A stretch of DNA of 64,000 nucleotides, from the NCBI RefSeq assembly GCF_965279055.1, contig NZ_OZ257125.1, positions 1 through 64,000 of the forward strand. Direction: 5' to 3'. Each line of letters begins with the position of its first letter. Position 1 is the stretch's first letter. The notes beneath the pieces were generated by a model that made no database searches, had not been told where the DNA came from, and saw only the letters and a list, made by a program, of their open reading frames with translations. The translations under genes were made by a program, and so were the position numbers. The DNA is from Hydrocarboniphaga sp965279055 (GTDB taxonomy: Bacteria > Pseudomonadota > Gammaproteobacteria > Nevskiales > Nevskiaceae). This document shows positions 53,233 to 62,555 of this stretch, in pieces.

Positions 53233-54399
53233 ATGAATCTCCACGAATACCAGGCGAAGGCCCTCTTCGCCCGTTACGGCATTCCGGTTCCGGAAGGCCA
53301 CCTGGCTGAAAGCCCGGAGGCTGCCCGCGCAGTCGCCAAGCAACTCGGCACCGAAAAAGTCGTTGTCAAAGCGCAGGTTCACGCCGGCGCGCGTGGCAAG
53401 GCCGGCGGCGTCAAGCTGGTCACCGGCCCGGATGCGGCCGAGGAAGCGGCCAAGGGCATGCTCGGCAAGAACCTGGTCACGATCCAGACCGACGCCAAGG
53501 GTCTGCCGGTGAACTCGGTGTACGTCGAGAAGCCCAGCAACATCGCCCGCGAGCTGTACCTGTCGGCGCTGATCGATCGCACCCAGGAAAAGATCGTGTT
53601 CATGGCCTCCAGCGATGGCGGCATGGACATCGAGGAAGTGGCGCACAACACGCCGGAGCGCATCAAGCACGTGTTCGTGTCGCCGGCCGCCGGCCTGCAG
53701 CCCTACCAGGCGCGCGAACTGGCGTTCTTCATGGACCTGAACAAAGAGCAGGCCGACCAGTTCACCAAGGTGCTGAACGGTCTGTACAAAATTTTCATGG
53801 AATGCGACTGCAGCCTGGTCGAGATCAACCCGCTGATCGTCACCAAGGAGGGCGGCCTGATGGCCCTCGACGGCAAGCTGAACTTCGACGACAACGCGCT
53901 GTTCCGCCAGAAGGAGATCGCCAGCCAGCGTGATCCGAGCCAGGAAGACGAAGTCGAGCGTGCCGCCGCCAAGTACGACCTGAACTACGTGACGCTGGAA
54001 GGCAACATCGGCTGCATGGTCAACGGCGCGGGCCTGGCGATGGCGACGATGGACATCGTCAAATTGCATGGCGGCCAGCCGGCCAACTTCCTCGACGTCG
54101 GCGGCGGCACCACCGCCGAAAAGGTCACCGAGGCGTTCAAGCTGATCACCAGCAGCCCGACGGTCAAGGCGATCTTCATCAACATCTTCGGCGGCATCGT
54201 GCGCTGCGACCTGATCGCGGAAGGCATCATCGCCGCGGTCAAGCAGACCGGCCTGAAGATCCCGGTCGTCGCCCGTCTGCAGGGCACCAACATGGAGAAG
54301 GGCCAGGCCCTGCTGCGCGAATCCGGCCTGGCCGTGACGCCGGTCTCCGACCTCACCGAAGCGGCGCAGACGGTCGTTCGTCTGGCCGAAGGAAAGTAA
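53233..54399 (+). CDS. sucC: Succinyl-CoA synthetase beta subunit
   Basis: A 388-residue ADP-forming ligase subunit (ATP-grasp) that converts succinyl-CoA to succinate with nucleotide synthesis in the TCA cycle. MNLHEYQAKALFARYGIPVPEG, the ATP-grasp region (KVVVKAQVHAGARGKAGGVKL), CSLVEINPLI (metal-binding) and GGGTTAEKVTEAFKL are typical. The start at 53233 follows an A+T-rich leader. sucD begins five bases after its stop; they are one operon. sucAB are not beside it. Confidence 0.97.
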   Translation: MNLHEYQAKALFARYGIPVPEGHLAESPEAARAVAKQLGTEKVVVKAQVHAGARGKAGGVKLVTGPDAAEEAAKGMLGKNLVTIQTDAKGLPVNSVYVEKPSNIARELYLSALIDRTQEKIVFMASSDGGMDIEEVAHNTPERIKHVFVSPAAGLQPYQARELAFFMDLNKEQADQFTKVLNGLYKIFMECDCSLVEINPLIVTKEGGLMALDGKLNFDDNALFRQKEIASQRDPSQEDEVERAAAKYDLNYVTLEGNIGCMVNGAGLAMATMDIVKLHGGQPANFLDVGGGTTAEKVTEAFKLITSSPTVKAIFINIFGGIVRCDLIAEGIIAAVKQTGLKIPVVARLQGTNMEKGQALLRESGLAVTPVSDLTEAAQTVVRLAEGK

Positions 54400-54403
54400 G
54401 CGC

Positions 54404-55279
54404 ATGTCCATCCTGATCGACAAGAACACCCGCGTCATCTGCCAGGGTTTCACCGGCAAGCAGGGCACTTTCCATTCCGAACAGGCGATCGCCTACGGCA
54501 CCAAGATGGTCGGCGGCGTCAGCCCCGGCAAGGGCGGCGGCAGCCACCTGAGCCTGCCGGTGTTCAACACCGCGCACGACGCGGTGAAGCAGACCGGCGC
54601 CGAGGCGACGATGATCTACGTGCCGGCGCCGGGCGCGGCCGACGCGATCCTCGAAGCCGCGGACGCGGGCATCAAGGTCATCATCTGCATCACCGAAGGT
54701 ATCCCGGTGATCGACATGGTCAAGGTCAAGGCGGCGCTGCGCGCCAACTATCCGGGCAGCGTGCTGATCGGCCCGAACTGCCCGGGCGTGATCACGCCGG
54801 GCGAATGCAAGATCGGCATCATGCCGGGGCATATCCACAAGCCGGGCAAGATCGGCGTGGTGTCGCGCTCGGGCACGCTGACGTATGAAACCGTGCACCA
54901 GACCACGCAGAACGGCCTCGGCCAGAGCACCTGCGTCGGCATCGGCGGCGACCCGGTTCGCGGCCTGGGCTTCATCGACGTGATCTCGCTGTTCGAAAAG
55001 GACCCGGCGACCGAAGGCATCATCATGGTCGGCGAAATCGGCGGCTCCTCCGAAGAAGAAGCGGCCGAATACATCAAGGCCCACGTCAAGAAGCCGGTCG
55101 TTGCTTACATCGCCGGCGTCACCGCCCCGGCGGGCAAGCGCATGGGCCACGCCGGCGCGATCATCGCCGGCGGCAAGGGCACCGCCGACGAGAAGTTCGC
55201 CGCGCTGGAAGCCGCCGGCGTCAAGACCGTCCGCTCGCCGGCCGACCTCGGCGCGGCGATGCTGTCGCTGCTGAAGTAA
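54404..55279 (+). CDS. sucD: Succinyl-CoA synthetase alpha subunit
   Basis: A 291-residue CoA-binding subunit that carries the phospho-histidine. MSILIDKNTRVICQGFTGKQGTFHSEQA is the family start, GPNCPGVI the CoA region, and KRMGHAGAIIAGGKGT contains the active histidine (H249). It pairs with SucC as an alpha2beta2 (or alphabeta) enzyme. It is followed by a strong intrinsic terminator. Confidence 0.97.
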   Translation: MSILIDKNTRVICQGFTGKQGTFHSEQAIAYGTKMVGGVSPGKGGGSHLSLPVFNTAHDAVKQTGAEATMIYVPAPGAADAILEAADAGIKVIICITEGIPVIDMVKVKAALRANYPGSVLIGPNCPGVITPGECKIGIMPGHIHKPGKIGVVSRSGTLTYETVHQTTQNGLGQSTCVGIGGDPVRGLGFIDVISLFEKDPATEGIIMVGEIGGSSEEEAAEYIKAHVKKPVVAYIAGVTAPAGKRMGHAGAIIAGGKGTADEKFAALEAAGVKTVRSPADLGAAMLSLLK

Positions 55280-55293
55280 GCGCTGTCGTTATG

Positions 55294-55327
55294 ACGCAAA
55301 AGGCCCGCGAAAGCGGGCCTTTTGCGT
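55294..55327 (+). terminator. Intrinsic-type terminator after sucD
   Basis: A perfect 15-base stem: ACGCAAAAGGCCCGC, a GAAA loop, then GCGGGCCTTTTGCGT. The T-run in the lower stem and the tetraloop give a classic hairpin. It lies 14 bases after the sucD stop. Confidence 0.9.
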
Positions 55328-55343
55328 TGGCTCTGACGTAAGC

Positions 55344-55412
55344 GTAGCCCGGGTGAAACCCGGGGTCTGGCAGGCAATCTCGGCAGCCGGCCCCGGGTTT
55401 CACCCGGGCTAC
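55344..55412. repeat. Family-4 inverted repeat
   Basis: Arms identical to those at 17716 (starting GTAGCCCGGGTGAAA, ending TTTCACCCGGGCTAC) around a 27-base centre. CTA at 55409-55411 is the TAG stop of the PIN-domain gene. Confidence 0.9.
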
Positions 55413-55837
55413 AACAGCACCAGGTGCTCTGCGTTGGCTCCCGCAATCGCGCCGCGCGGCACTGCCCGATCGAAGGTCACCAAGCGCCCACCGCGGCGCA
55501 CCGCCAGCGCCAGCAGGTAGGCGTCGGTCAGCAGCGTGCCGCTCAGCAGGCGGTCCCAGCGCGTGGTGCCGGCGTCGAGCAGGCTGATGTCGTCGGGCCA
55601 GAACTGGTGGGCGACGTGGCGCGCGGCCTCGCCGAGACGTGCCGCCGCCTCGGCCAGCGGCACCGCATTCGGATAACGCGGCTGCGACAGGATGCGCAGG
55701 CAGCCGTTCTGGGTCAGCGGGCACGAGGCCCAGCCGTGATCGATGTTGGCGCCCAGCCAGTCGCTGGCGGTGCGGTGATGGACGTGCGCGGCGTCGAACA
55801 GCGCGATCAGCACGTTGACGTCGAGCAGCGCGCGCAC
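55409..55837 (-). CDS. PIN-domain toxin, VapC-type
   Basis: A 142-residue PIN-domain RNase-type toxin. LLDVNVLIALFDAAHVHH gives the first acidic metal ligand (D6), and LTDAYLLALAVRRGGRLVTFDRAV supplies the later conserved Asp pair. Such toxins cleave tRNA or other RNA. The GTG start at 55837 follows the antitoxin stop by two bases. The toxin's own stop is in a repeat, so the end may have been set by its insertion. Target unknown. Confidence 0.85.
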   Translation of the reverse strand: MRALLDVNVLIALFDAAHVHHRTASDWLGANIDHGWASCPLTQNGCLRILSQPRYPNAVPLAEAAARLGEAARHVAHQFWPDDISLLDAGTTRWDRLLSGTLLTDAYLLALAVRRGGRLVTFDRAVPRGAIAGANAEHLVLL

Positions 55838-55839
55838 GC

Positions 55840-56085
55840 TCAGATGCCCTCGTCCTCGCGCAACTTGTTGACCAGCTCGTTGGTGACCAGCGCGCCGCTG
55901 GCCGGCAGCGCGCGGAAGCCGTAGACCGCGGCCGGCTCGGCGGTGGCCAGCGGCTCGGCCGAACGCCGGGTCAGCGCGGCGCGCAGTAGCCGCGAGATCA
56001 CCGCGCCCGCGGTGCTCTGCTCGCGCCGCGCCAGCTCCTTGGCGGCGCTGAGCAGATCGTCGTCGATATCGAGCGTGGTTCTCAT
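55840..56085 (-). CDS. VapB-type ribbon-helix-helix antitoxin
   Basis: An 81-residue protein. MRTTLDIDDDLLSAAKELARREQSTAGAVISRLLRAAL is the standard ribbon-helix-helix DNA-binding N-terminus; the C-terminal part (YGFRALPASGALVTNELVNKLREDEG) should wrap the toxin. The start at 56085 (ATG) is the RHH start; 17 upstream codons in frame are not expected. It should repress the operon with its toxin, which follows after two bases. Confidence 0.85.
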   Translation of the reverse strand: MRTTLDIDDDLLSAAKELARREQSTAGAVISRLLRAALTRRSAEPLATAEPAAVYGFRALPASGALVTNELVNKLREDEGI

Positions 56086-56165
56086 TGCGGATTGTGCATG
56101 TGATGCGTTTGCATCAGATGCTACACTGCGGTCCATCGTCGTGCCACTCCAGCTCTATCCGGCCC

Positions 56166-56531
56166 ATGCTCACCGTTTACGGCATCAAGAATTGCGACAC
56201 CGTTCAACGCGCGCTGAAGGCGCTGGACGCGGCCGGCATCGCCTTCCAGTTCCACGATTTCAAGAGCGCCGGTTTGAGCAGGGAAACCGCGCAGGGCTGG
56301 ATCGCCGCGCTGGGCGTCGACGTCGTCGTCAATCGCAAGGGCACGACCTGGCGCAAGCTCGATGACAAAACCCGCGATGGCCTGAGCGCAGCCAATGCCG
56401 CGGCGCTGCTGGCGCGCGAGCCGTCCCTGGTCAAACGGCCTGTGTTCGCTTATCCGGGCGGCCTGGCGGTGGGGTTCGCCAAGGCCGATGAGGCGGCCGT
56501 GGTCGCGCGCCTCGCGGCTGTAGTCAGCTAG
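56166..56531 (+). CDS. ArsC/Spx-family thioredoxin-fold protein
   Basis: A 121-residue protein of the ArsC/YffB/Spx group. MLTVYGIKNCDTVQRALKALDAAGI has the thioredoxin-fold start with a single cysteine (NCDTV, not CxxC), followed by HDFKSAGLS and the conserved NRKGTTWRKL of YffB-like proteins; KRPVF (about 98) is the resolving region. Real arsenate reductase activity is unproven for this branch. The start is preceded by GGCCC; no ribosome binding site is evident. It is divergent from the VapBC pair. Confidence 0.85.
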   Translation: MLTVYGIKNCDTVQRALKALDAAGIAFQFHDFKSAGLSRETAQGWIAALGVDVVVNRKGTTWRKLDDKTRDGLSAANAAALLAREPSLVKRPVFAYPGGLAVGFAKADEAAVVARLAAVVS

Positions 56532-56594
56532 CCGGCACGCCCATCGTGATGCTCGCGCCGCCAGCCGTGCGCGCGATTCTGGGATAATCGGCGC

Positions 56595-58220
56595 ATGTCG
56601 CAGACCCTCACTTTCGCGCTGGCGCAGATCAATTGCTGGGTCGGCGATATCGCCGGCAACGTCGGCCGCATCATCCAGGCGGCGACGCGCGCGCGCGACG
56701 AACTCGGCGCCGACCTGGTCGCCTGCCCGGAGCTGGCGCTGATCGGCTATCCGCCCGACGATCTGCTGCTGCGAACCGCGTTGCCGCAGGCGATCGCCGC
56801 CGGTGTCGAGCGGCTGCTGAGCGAAGTGCGCGGCATCACGCTGATCGTCGGGCTGCCCGAGTACGCGGACGGTCTGCTGTACAACGCGGCGCTGGTGATC
56901 CGCGACGGCGCGATCGTCGCGCGCGGCCGCAAGCAGTTGCTGCCGAACTACGGCGTATTCGACGAAAAGCGCCATTTCACTGCCGGCGTCGAGACGCCGG
57001 TGTTCGAGCTCAAGGGCCGCAAGCTCGGGCTTTGCATTTGCGAAGACGTCTGGGGGCCCGGCCCTGCGGCGCTGGCGAAAGCCGGCGGCGCGGAGCTGCT
57101 GATCAACATCAACGCCTCGCCTTTCGAGCAGACCAAGGCGCGTGAACGCCTGGCAGTGCTGCGCGAGCGTGCAGCGGAAACCGGGCTGCCGATCCTGTAC
57201 GTCAACCTGGTCGGCGGTCAGGACGACCTGGTATTCGACGGCGGCTCGATCGCGGTCAACGGCGACGGCAGCGTCGGTTTCAGTGCGCCGGAATTCGTCG
57301 AGGACGTGTTTCCGGTGCGCTTTAAGGACGGTCGGTTCAGCGGCAGCATTGCGCCGACCACCAGCGACGAGGCGCGCGTCTACGCGGCGCTGGTGCAGGC
57401 GACCCGCGACTACGTCGATCGCAACGGTTTTCCCGGCGCGCTGGTGGGCCTGTCCGGCGGCATCGACAGTGCGCTGATCGCGGCGATCGCCGCCGACGCA
57501 CTCGGTCCCGAGCGCGTCTGGGCGGTGTCGATGCCGTCGCGCTACACGATGGACATGTCCAACGACGACGCGCGCCTCGAGGCCGAGGCACTCGGCATCC
57601 GCTATTCGACTTGTCCGATCGAGGACGCCTACCAGGCCTTCGACCGCTTGCTCGCACCGAGTTTCGCCGGCCGCAAGCCGGATCTGACCGAAGAAAACCT
57701 GCAGTCGCGCTGCCGCGGCGTGCTGCTGATGGCGCTGTCGAACAAGTTCGGCAATGTCGTGCTGACCACCGGCAACAAGAGCGAGATGGCGGTCGGCTAC
57801 GCGACGCTGTACGGCGACATGTGCGGCGGATTCGCGCCGATCAAGGACGTCTACAAGACGCTGGTCTACCGGCTCGCGATCTATCGCAACACGCTGGCGC
57901 CGGCCGGCCAGCCGGTGATTCCGGAGCGCGTGATCACGCGCGAGCCCAGCGCCGAGCTGCGCCACGAGCAGAAGGACTCGGATTCACTGCCGCCGTACGA
58001 GGTGCTCGATCCGATCCTGCAGGCCTATGTCGAGGATTGCCGCTCGATTCCGGAAATCGTCGCGATGGGCTTCAGCGAGGCCGACGTGCGCAAGGTCGCC
58101 GGCCTGGTGCGTCGCTCTGAATACAAACGCCGCCAGGCGCCGCCGGGGCCGAAAGTCACGCACCGCGCTTTCGGCCGCGAGCGGCGTTATCCGCTGACGG
58201 CGCAGTACGGGGATTTGTAG
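56595..58220 (+). CDS. nadE: Glutamine-hydrolysing NAD+ synthetase
   Basis: A 541-residue two-domain enzyme. The N-terminal nitrilase-like glutaminase (about 1-260) carries ACPELALIGYPPDD (catalytic Glu), the lysine in RKQLLPNYGVFDE, and the nucleophile cysteine in LCICEDVWGPG. The C-terminal PP-loop synthetase (about 270-541) has GLSGGIDSALIAAIA and ends RAFGRERRYPLT. It makes NAD from nicotinate adenine dinucleotide using glutamine. The ATG at 56595 is the family start. It is convergent with bamD. Confidence 0.95.
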   Translation: MSQTLTFALAQINCWVGDIAGNVGRIIQAATRARDELGADLVACPELALIGYPPDDLLLRTALPQAIAAGVERLLSEVRGITLIVGLPEYADGLLYNAALVIRDGAIVARGRKQLLPNYGVFDEKRHFTAGVETPVFELKGRKLGLCICEDVWGPGPAALAKAGGAELLININASPFEQTKARERLAVLRERAAETGLPILYVNLVGGQDDLVFDGGSIAVNGDGSVGFSAPEFVEDVFPVRFKDGRFSGSIAPTTSDEARVYAALVQATRDYVDRNGFPGALVGLSGGIDSALIAAIAADALGPERVWAVSMPSRYTMDMSNDDARLEAEALGIRYSTCPIEDAYQAFDRLLAPSFAGRKPDLTEENLQSRCRGVLLMALSNKFGNVVLTTGNKSEMAVGYATLYGDMCGGFAPIKDVYKTLVYRLAIYRNTLAPAGQPVIPERVITREPSAELRHEQKDSDSLPPYEVLDPILQAYVEDCRSIPEIVAMGFSEADVRKVAGLVRRSEYKRRQAPPGPKVTHRAFGRERRYPLTAQYGDL

Positions 58221-58226
58221 TTTTTA

Positions 58227-58251
58227 ACCCTCTCCCACAAGGGGAGAGGGT
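58227..58251. terminator. Hairpin between nadE and bamD
   Basis: ACCCTCTCCC, loop ACAAG, GGGAGAGGGT: a 10-base stem preceded by TTTTTAA. It lies in the 37 bases between two convergent genes and could end transcription from both. It also resembles a lone half of a family-1 repeat. Confidence 0.55.
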
Positions 58252-58257
58252 AAGAAG

Positions 58258-59202
58258 TTACGGCGTTGAAGCAGCCGCTGCCGGCTCGGACGGAACCACG
58301 GCCGCATTCGGATCGGCTGCCGCCGGCGGTGCGGGCGCATCGGCAGTGCCGGCGTCGCGCTTGAGCAGGCGATCGATCCACGACGGGCTGTTGTCCGCCG
58401 CGGCCGACTGCTTCTCCAGCGTTGCTTCGGACGGCTGCGCCGCGAGAATTCGCGCCGCGTCGTCGGCCTGCTGGTTGAGGCCGGCCTTGCGGTAGCTCTT
58501 CTCCATCAGATCCAGCGCGCGATAGCTGGCCGGCGCGCCCGGGTACTGCGCGACGATCTGCTCGGCGCGCTTGGCCGCGGCCAGGTAGGCGCCGCGGCTG
58601 CCGTAATAGAACTCGACCACGCCCAGCTCGTGCTCGGCGAGGATGTTGCGCAGATAGATCATGCGCTGGCGCGAATCGCCGACGTAGCGGCTGGTCGGGT
58701 ACTTCTGGATCAGCAGCGCGAAGTCGTCGTAGCTGCGCCGATAGTTGGTGATGTCGCCCTTGGCGCTGCTGACGCCGAGCATGCTGCTGAAGGACGCCTC
58801 GCGGTTGAAGTTGGTCAGGCCCTTGAGGTACTGCACGTAGTCGATCGACGGATTACGCGGATGTTCGCGGATGAACTTGTCGGCCGCGGTCAGCGCCTTG
58901 TCGGCGTCGTAGCCGCGGTACAGCGCGTAGGTTTTCTCGATCTCGCCCTGCGTGGCGTAGTCGGTGAACGGATAACGCTTGGAGAGCTGGTCGTAACGCT
59001 CGGCGGCTTCGGTGAAATCGCTCTGGTCGAGGCTCTTGCGCGCCAGCTTGTACAATGCCGCCGCTTCGGCGCGCAGCTGGGCCTCGCTTTTCTCGGGGCC
59101 GGTAAAAGCGTCGTCCTTTTTCTTCGAGTTGGAGCAGGCGGCGCCCGTGAGAACGAGCGCGGCGGCAAGTGCCGCGGCCAGAAGACGCTGGAAATTCATC
59201 AT
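58258..59202 (-). CDS. bamD: Outer-membrane assembly lipoprotein BamD
   Basis: A 314-residue lipoprotein of the BAM complex. The signal MMNFQRLLAAALAAALVLTGAAC has the lipobox (LTGAAC). TPR repeats follow (ALYKLARKSLDQSDFTEAAERYDQL; PFTDYATQGEIEKTYALYRG). BamD helps BamA fold beta-barrel proteins. It is divergent from rluD, a gene order shared with E. coli. A Pro/Ala-rich tail (last 40 residues, ending AAASTP) is longer than usual. The start is ATG 59202 or 59199. Confidence 0.94.
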   Translation of the reverse strand: MMNFQRLLAAALAAALVLTGAACSNSKKKDDAFTGPEKSEAQLRAEAAALYKLARKSLDQSDFTEAAERYDQLSKRYPFTDYATQGEIEKTYALYRGYDADKALTAADKFIREHPRNPSIDYVQYLKGLTNFNREASFSSMLGVSSAKGDITNYRRSYDDFALLIQKYPTSRYVGDSRQRMIYLRNILAEHELGVVEFYYGSRGAYLAAAKRAEQIVAQYPGAPASYRALDLMEKSYRKAGLNQQADDAARILAAQPSEATLEKQSAAADNSPSWIDRLLKRDAGTADAPAPPAAADPNAAVVPSEPAAAASTP

Positions 59203-59302
59203 GCTCGGAAGAAGGACGAAGAAAATGCGAAGAAGGAAGCCGCTGCGCGGTCTTAAGCTCTTTATGGAAATCAAGCCTGCGAATCGCAGCGGAGTATAGC
59301 CG

Positions 59303-60319
59303 ATGAACGCCGAGGCGCCGGACGACCCAGAAGACCTCGAATCCGAGGGCTCAGTTCCATCCACCGTCGAAATGGTCGAAACCGTGCCGGCCGAGCTGGC
59401 CGGCCAGCGCCTGGACGCGGTCGCGGCCAAGCTGTTCCCGGACCACTCGCGCTCGCGCCTGAAGACCTGGATCGACGAGGGCAGCCTGTGGCTCAACGGC
59501 GCACCGGCGGCGCGTGGCCGCGACCCGGTCAAGGAGGGCGACGTGCTCGACCTGCGCGCCGAAATCCCCGAGGCCAACTACGACATCCTGCCGCAGAACC
59601 TGCCGCTGGACGTGGTCTACGCCGACGAGTCCCTGGCGATCATCCGCAAGCCCGCCGGCCTGACCGTGCACCCGGGCGCCGGCCAGCGCGACAACACGCT
59701 GCAGAACGCGCTGCTGTACCACTTCCCGCAGACCTCGCTGGTGCCGCGTGCCGGCATCGTCCACCGGCTCGACAAGGACACCTCGGGCCTGTTGGTGGTG
59801 GCGCTGACCGTGACCGCGCATACCTATCTGGCCGACCTGATCGCCAGCCGCGACGTCAGCCGCGAGTACGACGCGCTGATCACCGGCACCATCGTCGCCG
59901 GCAGCACCATCGACCTGCCGATCGGCCGCCATCCGCGCGACCGGCTGAAAATGGCGGTCAGCAACGCCGGCCGCAGGGCGGTCACGCATTACCGCGTGCA
60001 GGAGCGTTTCAAGCATCACACCCTGCTGCGGGTGAAGCTGGAGACCGGCCGCACCCACCAGATCCGCGTGCACCTGTCGCATCTGAAATGGCCGATCGTC
60101 GGCGACCAGCTCTACGGCGGCCGCGTTGCGCGCGGCGTCGGCATGAGCCTGAAGCTGCGCGAGGCCTTGATGGCCTTCCCGCGCCAGGCGCTGCATGCGC
60201 GCGCGCTGGAGCTGGAGCATCCGGTCACCGGCGAGCTGCTGAGCTTCGCCAACGAACCGCCGGCGGATTTCCAGGCGCTGCTGCAGTTGCTGCGGGATGA
60301 GCAGAAGCTCAATCCCTAG
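59303..60319 (+). CDS. rluD: 23S rRNA pseudouridine synthase RluD
   Basis: A 338-residue RluD-family enzyme. An acidic N-terminus and the S4 domain (about 50-100; GQRLDAVAAKLFPDHSRSRLKTWIDEGSLWLNG) precede the catalytic domain with HRLDKDTSG (catalytic aspartate), REYDALITG and RTHQIRVHLSHL. It modifies U1911, 1915 and 1917 of 23S rRNA in E. coli. The ATG at 59303 is preceded by AGCGGAG. It lies divergent from bamD. Confidence 0.95.
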   Translation: MNAEAPDDPEDLESEGSVPSTVEMVETVPAELAGQRLDAVAAKLFPDHSRSRLKTWIDEGSLWLNGAPAARGRDPVKEGDVLDLRAEIPEANYDILPQNLPLDVVYADESLAIIRKPAGLTVHPGAGQRDNTLQNALLYHFPQTSLVPRAGIVHRLDKDTSGLLVVALTVTAHTYLADLIASRDVSREYDALITGTIVAGSTIDLPIGRHPRDRLKMAVSNAGRRAVTHYRVQERFKHHTLLRVKLETGRTHQIRVHLSHLKWPIVGDQLYGGRVARGVGMSLKLREALMAFPRQALHARALELEHPVTGELLSFANEPPADFQALLQLLRDEQKLNP

Positions 60320-60329
60320 AGGCTGAACC

Positions 60330-60397
60330 TGTAGGAGCGGACCCTGTCCGCGACCGAGGCTGGGACGGCGCAGTCGCGGACAGGGTCCGCTCCTACA
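60330..60397. repeat. Family-2 (REP-like) inverted repeat
   Basis: Arms starting TGTAGGAGCGGACCCTGTCC and its complement, around an 18-base centre. Between the convergent rluD and nucleotidase genes. The sequence CTACAnCGGCAG occurs at its right edge and again at the nucleotidase stop 20 bases away. Confidence 0.9.
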
Positions 60398-60416
60398 GCG
60401 GCAGATTGACGCGCCG

Positions 60417-61094
60417 CTACAACGGCAGCAAAAACCCCAGCCCGTCGGACGAGTCGAACTCCGTGATCTCGCGCGCCGGCCGCGTCGAATCCGGACGGCG
60501 CATCGCGACGATGTGGCCGACACCGTAGTCGCGCGCGGCGCGCAGCACCGGCAGGCTGTCGTCCGCGAATAAAGCCCGCTTGCGCTCGAACGGATACTGC
60601 TTCTGCAGCGCCTCCCAGAAGCGCGGGTCTTCCTTGGGCGCGCCGTAGTCGTGCGAGGACACGATCGCGTCGAACATTGGCCGCAGGCCGACCTGGTCGA
60701 GCTTCACTTCCCAGCTGTCGCGGTGCGCGTTGGTACACAGCAACAGCGGCCGGCCCGAAGCCTTGATCGCCTCCAGGAACGCCAGGCTGCCGCCGATGAA
60801 GGCGACGCGTTCGCGCACTTCTTCCTTGAGCTGGCGCAGGTTCAGGCCGGTGACGCGGCTCCAGTGGTCGGTGCAATACCAGGGCAGCGTGTGCTCGATC
60901 GCGCGGAACTGCGGCTCCAGCTCGGCCAGCGCCGCGGGCAGGCTCAGGCCGCGCGCCAGCGCGTAGCGCTGCGGCACCAGCTCCATCCAGAAATAGTTGT
61001 CGAAAGCCAGATCCAGGATCGTGCCGTCCATGTCCAGCAGCACGTGCTCGATCGCGTTCCAGTCGGGGCGGAAGTGGCTGCGGATGGGGCTCAT
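60417..61094 (-). CDS. yrfG: GMP/IMP nucleotidase (HAD family)
   Basis: A 225-residue HAD phosphatase. EHVLLDMDGTILDLAFDNYFW has the DxDGT motif with the following FDNYFW stretch typical of YrfG; LLLCTNAHRDSWEVK and PKEDPRFW, FADDSLPVL are the later motifs. It dephosphorylates GMP or IMP. It is divergent from cysQ; the nudE gene that often sits between them in relatives is absent. The ATG at 61094 is the family start. Confidence 0.92.
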   Translation of the reverse strand: MSPIRSHFRPDWNAIEHVLLDMDGTILDLAFDNYFWMELVPQRYALARGLSLPAALAELEPQFRAIEHTLPWYCTDHWSRVTGLNLRQLKEEVRERVAFIGGSLAFLEAIKASGRPLLLCTNAHRDSWEVKLDQVGLRPMFDAIVSSHDYGAPKEDPRFWEALQKQYPFERKRALFADDSLPVLRAARDYGVGHIVAMRRPDSTRPAREITEFDSSDGLGFLLPL

Positions 61095-61132
61095 GTCCGT
61101 ATGATAAAGCCTGTCCCCGGAATGGTCGGAAG

Positions 61133-61935
<803 letters not shown>

Positions 61936-61939
<4 letters not shown>

Positions 61940-62481
61940 GCGTCGACGCGCTGCTGCGGGAATTCGGCATCGACCGCGCGCTGCTGCGTCGTCGCGGCCT
62001 GCAGCGCCATCGCGAAGCGCACCGCCTGACACCGGTCGGCCTGGGCACCGACGGCCGCGACAAGCTGTTGATACCGGCCGCTGCGCGCGCCTGGCTGTCG
62101 ATGCGCGAAGCCGCCGCCGGCGACGGCATCACGTTGCAGCTGGTGTCGGCTTTTCGCAGCGTCGAGTTTCAGGCTGCGCTGTTGCGCTCGCGTCTGGCGA
62201 AAGGCGAGAGCGTCGAGATGGCGCTTAAGGTCAACGCGCCGCCGGGTTACAGCGAGCATCACAGCGGCCGCGCGATCGACATCGGTACGCCGGGCTGCGG
62301 CGGCTTGGACGAGGCTTTCGAAAACACCGCGGCGTTCGCGTGGTTGGAACGCGAAGCGGCGCGACATGGCTTCACGATGAGTTATCCGCGCGACAATCCG
62401 CAGGGCTATCTGTACGAGCCCTGGCACTGGTGTTTCAGTCCCCTCTCCCTCCGGGAGAGGGTGGCCCGAAGGGCCGGGTGA
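61936..62481 (+). CDS. VanY-like D-alanyl-D-alanine carboxypeptidase (M15)
   Basis: A 181-residue zinc peptidase. EHHSGRAIDIG (Zn His and Asp) and EPWHWCF (last Zn His) identify the M15B VanY family. It should trim D-Ala from stem peptides. GTG start at 61936 overlaps cysQ (GTGA). The last 13 residues (PLSLRERVARRAG) and the stop codon are encoded by repeat copy D, so the native C-terminus was replaced. No signal peptide is visible, which is unusual for a wall enzyme. Confidence 0.85.
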
Positions 62482-62543
62482 GGGCGTCGCAGATCGGCGC
62501 GAATGTCGAGTCCCTCACCCTGCCCTCTCCCGGAGGGAGAGGG
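62440..62543. repeat. Palindromic repeat family 1, copy D
   Basis: CCCCTCTCCCTCCGGGAGAG / GCCCTCTCCCGGAGGGAGAG arms with inner GGCCGGGTGAGGGC and CTCACCC. It starts inside the M15 peptidase gene (residue 169) and extends 62 bases beyond its stop, to just before the mtnC end. Confidence 0.9.
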
Positions 62544-62555
62544 CTTGAGCGCAGC

